From Gyrodactylus bullatarudis (Eukaryota; Platyhelminthes; Monogenea; Gyrodactylidea; Gyrodactylidae), in contig SSNU01000215.1 in the NCBI GenBank assembly GCA_012064415.1, forward strand, positions 23,432 through 87,431: a stretch of DNA of 64,000 nt, in the 5' to 3' direction. Shown here piece after piece: positions 1 to 11,900 of this stretch. Under the pieces are notes generated by a model, which saw nothing but the letters and a program-made list of their open reading frames with translations, was not told where the DNA came from and did not search any database. Position 1 is the first letter of the stretch. Each line of letters begins with the position of its first letter. A program made the position numbers and the translations under genes.

Positions 1-942
1 GTCTCAATCCTTTCAGGTACGAGTCTATTTAATAAATATGAATTCATTCATATTCGGAATCAGAATGAATTATGGATGAATAATAAAATCTTTTCATAAA
101 AAAATTTTTCCGACACTTTTCAATACATTTTTCCAATTTACTTTCAAGTGACCGCACGAGTAATTTCAAGATTTTTTGAATAAATAAGGTGAATTTAGTC
201 AATTCTGATGATATATTTTTTGGCCCAACTTTTTTCGGGAAGAATCAGTTTAATGATGTTTAACTTTTAGTTATGCAGGATCTTTATTTCTCTAAAAAAT
301 TTTAGATTTAATATTTTGGCCCACATAAGGGACATGAAGAACTTGCATTTAATAGATATATGCATGCCTTCAATCTTCTTCTCATCAGCATATTATTTTT
401 CTGATTCCACAGTTATTGAGAGGATTTAAGCCAAAATACATACAGAAAGTGAAATCCAGAGAAAAATATTTCAACAGGTGAAAGTTCTATAAAGTGAGGA
501 AAGATTTATTGAAACTCATGTGTTCCTCGTTTATATAGGGCCAATTTCACTCGAATATCATGTGATTTTTTGATCATACTGTACATGTGAAAGTAGAAAT
601 GATTCAGAACAATCGATGTTTATCATTAATTACAATTATCTTAAGCCTTTTATTAAAAGTAAACTAAATAGTCTAATTTCTTGAAACAATGTTTGATTTG
701 AGAAGAAGCATTAATAGATATCAATTATATAAATTCCTAATAGCATTTAGCTATTTTCTCACATGTTGAAATTTATGCAAAATTTTGATGGCTTAAATAT
801 GTGGTGGTTAAAATAAAAGTTTTGATATTATAATTTTTTATCTAATCATTCATACTGATCAGATTTATAAATTTTCTACGAATGTAAAAAGGCTAAATTT
901 TTAGGAACAGCTGAAACTAAATTGAAATCATTACTGTGCTCA
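1..942. other. AT-rich spacer, no gene seen
   Basis: No open reading frame of convincing length or composition and no recognisable repeat was found. If the candidate plus-strand exon at 1,172-1,427 is real, this stretch would be part of its upstream intron. Confidence 0.5.
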
Positions 943-1147
943 ATCTGATAATTGTTTCTGTCTTTTGATGAAAGGAATGATTTGTAACTGACCACTCAGT
1001 CTTTTTCGTTTTCCTCTCGTTGTTGGGCGGCCTTTTCCTCTTCTTTTGTCACTAATTACAGGTTGGCTTATAATTTGATTATCGACTACTGTCAACTTCT
1101 CGTTTTTAAGACTTAACTTGGTATTTTTTTCTGTATCTAAATTCTAA
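943..1147 (-). CDS. Possible terminal exon with AT-hook-like basic tail
   Basis: The minus strand is open for about 65 codons, from just after a TAG near 1,150 to a TGA near 943. The C-terminal half is very basic and contains KRRGKGRPTTRGKRKR, which has the GRP core of an AT-hook, a minor-groove DNA-binding motif of chromatin proteins. GC content is locally raised around 1,020-1,050, as expected for coding sequence here. No ATG opens the frame, so it would have to be a last exon; the acceptor (an AG near 1,148-1,155) has a poor pyrimidine tract. The upstream exons were not found, and a second candidate exon sits on the other strand 25 bp away. The gene is not identified. Confidence 0.3.
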
Positions 1148-1171
1148 TCTAGGTATCAATATTCTTTCTAG

Positions 1172-1427
1172 GTCCAATGGGAATCAGCTTCCTATGAATG
1201 GTTTTCGAGAGGAGAATGCATCCATCTTAAGAAAGACAATCGATCCCTCACAAAATACCCATCGGATAAGGAAGAAGACAAATCATGTTAAACTGCTGTT
1301 CGATGAGAATAAGAGCAAACCGAATCATGAAGAATTATCGATCCTCCTGAGCGTAGCCCAAGACCAGTGTAAAAAGAAGATTAACAAACAAAAGACTGAA
1401 AAACTCGAGAAAGAGTCGAGTGTCTAA
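1172..1427 (+). CDS. Possible terminal exon of an unidentified lysine-rich protein
   Basis: An acceptor-like sequence (ATTCTTTCTAG) is followed by an open frame of 84 codons ending in TAA at 1,427. The frame includes an internal Met at 1,194. The peptide is charged and rich in lysine (for example NHEELSILLSVAQDQCKKK), with a likely C-terminal helix or coiled coil ending in EKESSV. Codon use and amino-acid mix look more like coding sequence than the surrounding AT-rich DNA. It could be the last exon of a gene whose earlier exons lie left of the window, or a short ORF starting at 1,194. I do not recognise the family. Confidence 0.35.
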
Positions 1428-2925
1428 AGGCATCAAAAAACTACACAACAATTCCCTCCATAACTTTTGAAGCTCAATTTATCAAGAAGAGGATTTTGCA
1501 TTTATATATATCAACTGTTTTTCTTTTGATTTAAAAATTTATTTAATCATTTTTACTAGTGTATATTTGAATTATGGTGTAAATACAATTTCTAGTTTTT
1601 TATCAAATTTATCGTGCTAGATTAATCAAATTTATGAATCATAGTAAAGTTCAGTTTCTTGAGATGATTCTAACGATGAACAGAAAATAAAAAAATCATC
1701 AAGAATTCGAGTTTGTTGAAGATTTTTTGGAATACATATCATGTTCCATGGGAGAGTGGTAAAAATAAGTTTTTCAGGATCAGAATTGGATAAGAAAGTT
1801 GAATATAACCGTCAAATTTACGACAGCTCCATCATTTTCGAGAGATTTTGAATTATCGAAATTTCTTTGATTTTCAAGTGGGGAAAATGACCAAAAAATT
1901 CGAAATTCATCTCCCAAACGATAATAAGGTGAATCCTTAGATCAGATTTAGCATAGTTGATTTACATGTCTAATCTTGATTATAGAAAACCTCACCCGTC
2001 CGCTTCAAATCAGTAAAAAATTTCAGTTCAAAGTTTAAAAAAATATGATTTTGGTACCGAATCAAATTTTGAAAATTGACCAAATTTTCCAAAAAGTGTT
2101 TTTTCCAGAATGTTTTTTCTTCAAATGGTAAAACTAGGGGAACATGATCAGTATTCCAAAAAATCTTCAACAAATTCGAAATCTTCATGCAAAAAATCGA
2201 GATTATCGTTAAAAGATTTATATCAATTAGATTCATGTGAAAACCATGTTTGATTGAGACATAATAGACACAATGAAGTAAGAAGATGCCAGATCGTTTC
2301 CCAAATAAAGATCTCTATTTCGGCCATTCTCGCCAGTGTGATACATCCCATACAAAATAGAGGTTCAGGTAATTAAAAGGAATGGTCCAAATTTTTATCG
2401 TTTTACTCCTACCCAAAACTGAAACCTGTAAAATTCGGTATATTTATATAATTTCTGCTTTTAATGAATAAAGTAGAGGAATAGAAAATCTAAAATCAAC
2501 TCATATAAAAGATTTAGACATGCCAAATAATTTAATGGTGTTAAATTTGAACTATTGTATTAATGATACAATGAGATTTTTCTTTAGTGTCAGATTTGTA
2601 GGGAAATAAGCTTTTTATACTGCTGGTGCAACAACCTATTCTGACGAAAAAAAAGTTTCCGTAGTTTTATTTGGGGCCAAATCTAAATTTGATTTTTTCC
2701 TTCAAATTGTAGAAGTTATTTTCATGAGAAAATATTCATCATATTCGAGTTCTTGATAGAAATATCGAGATTCCTAACTATTTTTTACGTTTCTTCATTG
2801 AATAATAATTTAAGATCATTCACCCTTCTTAAGAAATTTTGAAAAGTTTATTCAACATTTCAAAATGTGATACATTTTATTCTTTGTGAAAATGGAAAAA
2901 TCCACATGAAATATATTTAAACAAA
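1428..2925. other. Spacer with interspersed repeat, no gene seen
   Basis: This lies between the plus-strand candidate exon and the 3' end of the SLC26 gene. About 1,690-2,130 is a degenerate copy of the common interspersed repeat described at 46,490-46,880; the minus-strand open frame at 1,970-2,236 falls inside it and is not a gene. Confidence 0.5.
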
Positions 2926-2931
2926 TTTAAT
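2926..2931 (-). terminator. Candidate poly(A) signal of the SLC26 gene
   Basis: ATTAAA on the minus strand, about 50 nt after the SLC26 stop codon. It is the closest signal-like hexamer. No cleavage site can be placed without transcript data. Confidence 0.4.
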
Positions 2932-2981
2932 AAAATGATCAAAAGGTTCAGATCTCGAAAATATCTAAATAACTTTCCATG

Positions 2982-5900
2982 TTATAAATTGGCGACTGGA
3001 TCATCTGACTCGATGTGCGAAATATTGATCGAGCTATATTCAAATTTCTCAATAAAAACTATTGAATAATGCACTGCATCTAGGAGAGTTGCGAAAACAT
3101 GAGGATCTTGGCGAAATGAGTTATTGGCATTGTCATCCAAGCATAAGGGATCTAGGGGCTGTGTCTTGAAGTTCAAGTCATTCCTCAAGTATTTATATCT
3201 GTACAAGTCTGTAATAAAATTGATAGTTTTGAGAATTAATTAATATAGAAAAATTGTAGTCATTCAATTTTCGAGAGATTTTGGATAGTCAAAATTTCAT
3301 TGATTTTGATTCAAGTTATGAAAACGATCAAAAAATCTAAATTCAACTCCCAAACGATTATGTGGTGGCGAATTATTAGAATTGTCTAATTCTGATGCTG
3401 AAAATCCTCTTTTGACCACACTGCAAATTTCAATGAAAATTTTAACTTCAAGGATCAAAAAATGGTTTATCAATTTTTGGAAAAAGAGCCATTTTTAGAA
3501 TTTCTTATCTTCAAATAGTAAAGTGATGGCAACAGGATCTGGATTCCTATAAAATCTTTAACAAATTCGAATTTTGATGAAAAAATTAAAAACTCTGTAA
3601 AAATCATGGATTCCCAACTTCTCAAGGTTAATGTGGATATTACCCTTGATCTCTAATTAGTAGGGCCTCAAAAATAGTACCAAATAAAATAAAAAATAGT
3701 AACCAATAAACTGATAAATAAGAAGAAAATAGTTCTTTGAAGAAAACTTAAGAGATTCTGAGTAAAAAATAGTACTTCACAGTAAAATCTTGCAAAATTT
3801 TGAAGTATTCATATCTGATCTCATTAAAATTTCTGATTTTTTGTCAATTTTTTTTTCACCATTTAACTGTTATAGCGCATATTTTACCAAATAGATCCTT
3901 TTAGTTTAAATTTTTAATTCTATGGAATAATTTTTGACTTGCTATTAGCTAACACGATGAAATACTGCTAGCTTAGGAATCTAGCTACCCATTCATCAAA
4001 AATTTTGATTGGTCGTTTACTAGTTGAAGAATACTATACTCTGAGACTTTGTTCAGAAAAATAGTACAAAAAAGTACCGGGACAACAATTAAGTGCAGAA
4101 ATAGTACCGGCTGTCTTTAAATTGGGATAAGATTTTTTCTTCAGATTATGCAACTCAGTCAGTCTTTTGTCTAGAGTAAAAATAGACCAAATAGTACTTT
4201 TTTGAGGCCCTACTAATTAGTCATCATCTACTTAAAATGTATCTTAACTTGTTTCAATTTCAATTAGATTTCAAACAGTTAGGCTTTTTTGAAGATTAAT
4301 TAATGTCAAATTATTATAATTTAAAAACATTATATTATGATAAGACTACTCTCAAGTAACTACTCGTTTTATTCACCAAAGGAACGAGAATTATTTCAAA
4401 ATACAATGCAATGTGATAAGCGTCAACTTACCTCCTGAGAAGATAATGTTGACACCTTTTTCATTCATTTTCATCCTCAGTTCGCCCAGCTTGTTAACGC
4501 CATACGGATCAATCTTACTAACTCCATCAAGATCGAATATTATTATCATCAGATTGTTCGATTGTTTCTATCATTAATTTTTATTAGCAAAAGTAGAGAT
4601 AACTCTTTTTTGAGCATTTTGTTCAATGCTCTTGGGCTCTTGATTTTGATTTTAAAAAAAACTTTAAAAATTAACTTACATTTTCAGTCTCTTCGAGGTA
4701 GTGTTGAAAATCATCAACAAATTTTGGCGATGAGATAAAATTGAAATCTCCAAATATTTTGAATATTCTAATATATCCATTGAGAATGAGTTGGCTTTTC
4801 ATTGGTTCAAGCATATCCTGTTTAAATAGATGAAAACTTTTTATCATTGAGTTACACTCAATAGGATGATCGTTAGAAACTATAGAATATTGAATATTAT
4901 TGGTAATTTAGATGAAAAATTAAAATCATCTTCATCAATAATGGATCATTAGACAAGTCCATTTGGCTCAGAAAATTATCAGATGACATTTTTCAAATAA
5001 AAAATAATTGAAAAAGTTTTAGATAATTTTAAAATAATAATTTTGCTAAAGTTTAGTGAGTCTATTGTGTAATTAATTTATCTAGAATCAAGTGAATAAT
5101 TCTTGATTTAACCCTGATCAAAAGGTCAAAAACTAGTTGATATTAGGACAGGTTTTGAGCGCACATTTCCCTCTAATTTTCATGTCATGATCGTTATAAC
5201 TTATAACACATAAAATTAGTTTAGAAAGTTGGTCATTTGATATTTTGTGGAACTCAACGCATTGTTTGGTGCAAAAACGAAAAAATATGTCCGACAAAGT
5301 ATCAACTAAAAGTTTTATGTGTTAACAAGACGATGTCATCACTTACCGATTTAGCCTTAAAATTGAATAATTATTGGTGAAAAAATTCCTTTGAGATCTT
5401 TTCTTACTCTGTTAAAATATTTCAATAATAACTAGTCTCAAAAAAGTAACCCTCAAGAGAAAAAATTAGTCTGTTGATAAATAAATAAATCACAGATGTG
5501 TGGGCGAAGGAGAAATTCTTCATCAATAACTTTAAACCAGACCTGTGTGTTCAGGAAACTAGTCTTATAACCTTCAACTACTGTGGGCTATGTGAGCTTT
5601 TTCACTTTTCTCTTCACTGTTGCTATTTATTGAAGAGTTTTGGTTTTTTCCGCTCACATTATATTCTTATATTTTTTAACTTTTACTTTTCAATGAATTT
5701 TAAACTTTTATCATTATTTATGTCTCACTACTGATAACCAGAAATGTACATATTGTGAATGAAAAACTTTTTCTTCTATAACTAAAAAAATCTGTTGTAG
5801 CTAAATTTATAAACTCTGAGGGTTATTGATAAAAAACCTTGACTTAAATGCTGATTTCTTACATAATACAATACTGCTCTATATCAATATGAATTCCTGT

Positions 5901-8900
5901 TATCAGTTATCAAAAAAATTTCAAAAAGTAGAAGATAGATTATCACTAACTAGAAGGTCTATTCTTTGTATTTACAAGAAATAGAAAGCTATTTGGAAAT
6001 TTTCATTTAATATAAGTAATTAATATAAAAAAAATAGTTAATGATGATCAACCTTCTACTTTTTGTAATTTTACCAAACAAATTTGTGGAAAGACACTGA
6101 GTATAAAGGGTTAAATTTAATGCATCAAACCTTAAGAGAGATTTTCTTTAGTTTTTGGTTACTAAGAAGAAGCTAAAAATCTTACCATATCATAATAATT
6201 GACTTTGTTAAACTTCTTCTTAAACTTGGTAAATAAGCGAGCTGGAAGATTTTCAGGTGTACAATCTTCTACGTCGTTGTCCAAGACGAGAGGAACAAAA
6301 ACATCTTGGTATTTATTGTGGCGAGTAGCCTCAAAGAATTTAATCTCCTGTGCACTGTAGATCAAAAGTAAAATACATAGAAGAATTCCAACCAATAGGC
6401 CAACAGTTATATCAATAAAGACTGTCACACAATATGTTATCAGGAATATGTACTAAAAATGTGAAAATGAATTACGGATTCAGTTACAAAAAGCATGAAA
6501 CTATTTTAGTTATAAAATTTATTTAAACTAAAATTTCTAAAAATCTATAAAATTTAAACCTGACCTATTTCGCGTAATTACTTACTAGAGCCTTAAAAAA
6601 TAATACCTAAAAGTAATTTTTTAAGATCTAAAAATATTCAAAAGTATTATTTTTCGATTTTAAGGTGTTATTTAAATACTTTGTCGCGAATTTACAACAA
6701 ATATCTTATGAACTACAAGTAACCCGTATTAAAATATGAAAAACCAATTTTGAAATTAAACTATTAGTAATAAAACATCGAGATACTTTTAAATCATTAC
6801 TAAGCTTAGCAAATTGTAGCAAAAGATTCTATTTTGAACAATTTTAATATCATTTAACTCATAGTAATGAATTCCCGAAGCTACTTGTAAGTAATTACAG
6901 GATTAACTTCAATAAAAAACATGTGTTCCTAAACTGAACATTAACCGGAATAGCTGACGCTAGTAATTACTTATGAGTGTCGACTCCAGTAATAATAATT
7001 ACTAATTATTTATGGAGTTAATTACATATTTGACTACAGTTTTCTTCAACTTTACGTTTTTGACTATATAATTTCTAGAATCTACGTTTTAATCAATGTA
7101 TTAAACAAGGAAATATTTTATTTACATTCTATATTCAATATTATTCATTTAACATGATCAAACTTTGATTTCAGTCGTTTCAACCTAGGTTTTTATACCC
7201 AATAGCTATTGCTTTCGCTCCTATGGAGAATTAAAAATACCGGTATATTTTTATTGGAAATCTTAATACGTCTCTTAAACTTGAAGATAAAAAGAACTTG
7301 ATAATTATTTCTGACAGAGAGTTAGATCTGATGAAATCAGTCTCAGAAATTCTTCCACAATCTAATCATTCGTACCGTCTACACAATTAACAGAAACATT
7401 AAAACCAAATTCCATGAATGAGATTTATTCATTTATGAAATCAACATTTTACAAGAATTTTGAAGAGAACGTGAAAAACTATTATCGAAAAGGCTCGTAA
7501 ACTTTTAGTCAACCCCCGTTCGTCTCCTGTTACTGGGTTCTGGCCTAATGGTTAGAAGCGTTACCTCACAACGTTGAAAACCTGGTTTCGAATACTGGCT
7601 ACATCTGCCACCGTGAGTTGAATATTATTTGACTCTCTCATGGAATTGATACTTGCTTATCCGAATTCTAACATCTAGGTGTGTGAAGACAATCTCCATC
7701 AAGTTAGCTTTATATTGGATATAGTAATAACCAGTGACCACACTTTGCCGCTAGGTTTAATGTCTAAAAATTATTCTCTGAATTCCAGAAATGCGTCTTA
7801 TTTCCACTTTTACAACTATTTATTGAGGAGAGTAAATTTTTTGGAAATATTTTTAATTTAAACAACTCTTGTGCTCATTTTATCATGTAATTCAAAATAT
7901 AAATATCATATCAAAACTTATCTTAGAGATGAAAAGGATAATGAAACTTTTGGATGTTCAATAGCTGAGAATATACTAATTGGTATCATAATTCATTAAC
8001 CTGAGTTTTAATGAATAATTCTATAAAAATTAATTTGTTTAGACAAGTCTGATGATTGCAACAAAAAAAAATAATTTGATGAAAGTACAAATTAAAGACC
8101 TTATTTTAAACTAGTTGGAACTGTTGGAATTTTTATTTTTTACAAAGTTTTAATCAATTTTTCGAGTTCAGTATTTAAAGTTCATAATACAATATTTAAA
8201 CATTTTATGAATTCAACCTGCCAATTTATCACTTGGTTTACGTAAATGTTCAAAAACGTCCGAAAATCCACTTGAATATATAATTTATAAATATTTAAAA
8301 CAAAATATACATTTCTTAAAGGAACATCAGTTTTCTCTCTTTAAAAATGATAAAAGTCTGAAGTTATATAGGTCGTACTATTAGGAAGTAGCCAACAATA
8401 TCCCATGATCACCTCTATTAAAATACTGCGGTGACCAGGCATCTTAACCCTTTCAGTACCGTAGCTACATAACGATAAAAAATTTTTTTGTTAATTTCTT
8501 TGAACACTTCAGAAACGAAAAACTTTTTTTCTTACTATTTGTCTCAACAAAATGTTGAAGAATATCATTTAATTTACATTATAACGGAAAAATTTAGATT
8601 TTACAAAAAAATTACAATATTTAACGGTTAAATAGAACTAATCTTAACTATGATCGCCTGTTCAAAATTCGAACCCTCCTTGGTCTTTAAAAAAACTTTT
8701 CCTGCGAAATTTTTTTTACCTGATCAAACAATGAACAAATAATCTTCAAATACAAGATTGGCTTTAAACAGTACTCACCAAATAAGCTCATGAAATGGGG
8801 AATTAAAATCCCGAAACAGCTCTGACAGAATTGATGCATGATTATTTTGTGGATCTCAAGTCATGGAGGATACCAAATTAGTCAATCATTTATTCGATAC

Positions 8901-11900
8901 AGTTTTCAACTCAGTAGAAAAAAGCAAGATCTAATGTCAATAACGGTTGATTTATAGAGTTCCAAGAAACAAAAGAGGATGATGTTCAATTTGTAAAGTT
9001 TTTACTCCTGTAAAATGCCTTAATTTTTAATTTCTCTACTTTAAACAAAAACCCAGGGGATGACAGCACAGATGTGTAGGTGAAGGAGAAATTCTCCATC
9101 AATAGGTATTAAGCTTAATTGTGTGTTCAGGAAAATTATTCGTTCAGCCTTGAACTACCGAAGTCTATGTCAGCTTTTTCACCTTTCTCTTCACTGTTGC
9201 TATTAATTGAGAAGTTTTCGGTATTTTTTTCAGCTTACATTTTATTCCTGTTTTCATTCATGATTGTTTTATATTCTTTTATATTAACTATTTCTTTGAA
9301 AGTTGCAATTTATTATTTTTCATTCAACTTTTATCATTTTTAAAGAGAGACAACTGATGATCCTTTGAGAAATGTACATTTGTATTCTCTTACATATTTC
9401 TAAATTATACCAATTTATCATAATAAGAATTTAGAATCTTAAGAATCCCAAAACCTCTCGAGAAGTTGACTAAATTTTGATGAAACTTTCAAGAATAGTC
9501 AAATATTGTTTTCTAATAATAATAAGTATACGTGAATTCATGCATAAGTTATGCATAAAGTTTGATGTGTTAGAAAGTTACTCACAAAATCTGGTTTATA
9601 TCGACGCCATAATTTGGGAAGACATGTGATTTCTAGCAAAAGATTCTTCAAAGCAACCACAACAATTGCTGCCAAGATGCACTGTTTAAATGAAATAATT
9701 AATTTAAAGACAAAAGTTGTCTGATTTCCTCAAAAATAGTTGGAGCTTGCTGACTCGAAGTCATGCTAGTGTTGAGAACGAAAGAAAGACTATTGCTGCT
9801 GAATAAAGGTTTATTTTCGTCGGTTCTCTTTAGACCAAATTACGACTTTGGATAAATTTATAAACATGAGAGTTTAAGGAACATTATAAAACCCGACCAA
9901 TAGCAAATATTAATTCAAGATTGACCAATGAGAGTTGAGTGTTCTCATACTTTTGGGACTGTGAGAAATAAATCTATTGTCTGATTATTAATTGGTAATC
10001 GTTTTCTCTCAGATTTTATAATGTTCCTTAGACTCTCCTTGTACTCTATAAATTTATCCAAAGTCGTAATTTGGTCTAAAGAGAACCGACGAAAATAAAC
10101 CTTTATTCAGCAGCAATAGTCTTTCTTTCGTTCTCAACACTAGCATGACTTCGAGTCAGCAAGCTTAAAATAATTAAATGAAATATTAATACTCAATGAA
10201 TGAAACACAAAAATCAACTCAAATTGAAAAAAATGCCCATATTTTCTTTTTCTATGATTTTGGTGTTATTTTTTCAATTATTTGATTTACAGAATATTCA
10301 TTGTGCAATTCCGAATCAGTGAAAAATGATCTAAAATTAGTTTTATAATAAAATTTATTAAAACTTAGGTCAATATTAGGATTCTCAGCCATGGTCATCC
10401 AAACGTTTCGACGGTGATTGTCTTCACACGCCTTCTTCNNNNNNNNNNNNNNNNNNNNNNNNNNNNNNNNNNNNNNNNNNNNNNNNNNNNNNNNNNNNNN
10501 NNNNNNNNNNNNNNNNNNNNNNNNNNNNNNNNNNNNNNNNNNNNNNNNNNNNNNNNNNNNNNNNNNNNNNNNNNNNNNNNNNNNNNNNNNNNNNNNNNNN
10601 NNNNNNNNNNNNNNNNNNNNNNNNNNNNNNNNNNNNNNNNNNNNNNNNNNNNNNNNNNNNNNNNNNNNNNNNNNNNNNNNNNNNNNNNNNNNNNNNNNNN
10701 NNNNNNNNNNNNNNNNNNNNNNNNNNNNNNNNNNNNNNNNNNNNNNNNNNNNNNNNNNNNNNNNNNNNNNNNNNNNNNNNNNNNNNNNNNNNNNNNNNNN
10801 NNNNNNNNNNNNNNNNNNNNNNNNNNNNNNNNNNNNNNNNNNNNNNNNNNNNNNNNNNNNNNNNNNNNNNNNNNNNNNNNNNNNNNNNNNNNNNNNNNNN
10901 NNNNNNNNNNNNNNNNNNNNNNNNNNNNNNNNNNNNNNNNNNNNNNNNNNNNNNNNNNNNNNNNNNNNNNNNNNNNNNNNNNNNNNNNNNNNNNNNNNNN
11001 NNNNNNNNNNNNNNNNNNNNNNNNNNNNNNNNNNNNNNNNNNNNNNNNNNNNNNNNNNNNNNNNNNNNNNNNNNNNNNNNNNNNNNNNNNNNNNNNNNNN
11101 NNNNNNNNNNNTTGTTTTTGATTAACTTGTCGTACCACTGAAGAAGGCGTGTGAAGACAATCACCGTCGAAACGTTTGGATGACCATGGCTGAGAATCCT
11201 AATATTGACCTAAGTTTTAATAAATTTTATTATAAAAATTCATTGTGCAACTCAAGACCTTAAGCCTACATTTAATGTTTGAAAAAAAATCACTTTCAAG
11301 AAAAATATGGTCATTTTTCAAATATTTTTAAATTCCCATTCTTTGAACATTGAGCTGAAATTTTTCATTGATCTAAAAGTAGCAGAATAGATAAAAGAAG
11401 TTTTTTAGGAACAGAATTAGACAAGAAAGCCGAATATCGCCAATAAATTTCCAAATCAACAAAAATTCAACTAAGATCAAAAAATTGATAATTTCTTCAA
11501 AATTTTCCAAAAGGGTTTTTTTCGATTCGGTTTTCAAAAACTTTGAATACTTTTGAGATTTTGAAAAAAATTGAGATTTTTATAAAAATCATAAATTTTC
11601 AAATCTCTCGAGAATAACTCTCAATATAAAGAATTTTAATTTCTACTTACTTTTGGCAAAGAAGAAAAGAACGGACTGAAATATAACAAAATACTCATCA
11701 TGAACAAGGCACTGAAGATCCCAGCCAACTAAGATGAACAGGATTATGATTGAGCTTTGAATTTTTTAATCAAAAATGGAACTTACTGGAGTCTTACCAC
11801 CGGAATCTTGAGCAACTAGACTCCTAGAAAGACTTGCCGAGAATACGAAACAAGATAGGAAGGAGCCCAGAATATTGATTGTTCCATAACTGAAAATTTC

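Noticed and set aside
4925..4990. Extra SLC26 exon between exons 8 and 9 (frame MSSDNFLSQMDLSND)
   Set aside because: No usable acceptor or donor, and exons 8 and 9 join in phase without it.
5498..5734. 78-codon ORF
   Set aside because: It falls in an interspersed repeat; the frame is not preserved in the other copies.
10395..11164. Four long open frames across the assembly gap
   Set aside because: They consist almost entirely of N; the few real codons belong to the inverted repeats.
11139..11200. CTGAAGA...GTCGAAACG as another hammerhead
   Set aside because: The sequence between the two strands does not form a stem closing directly on the core, so the hammerhead fold is not supported.
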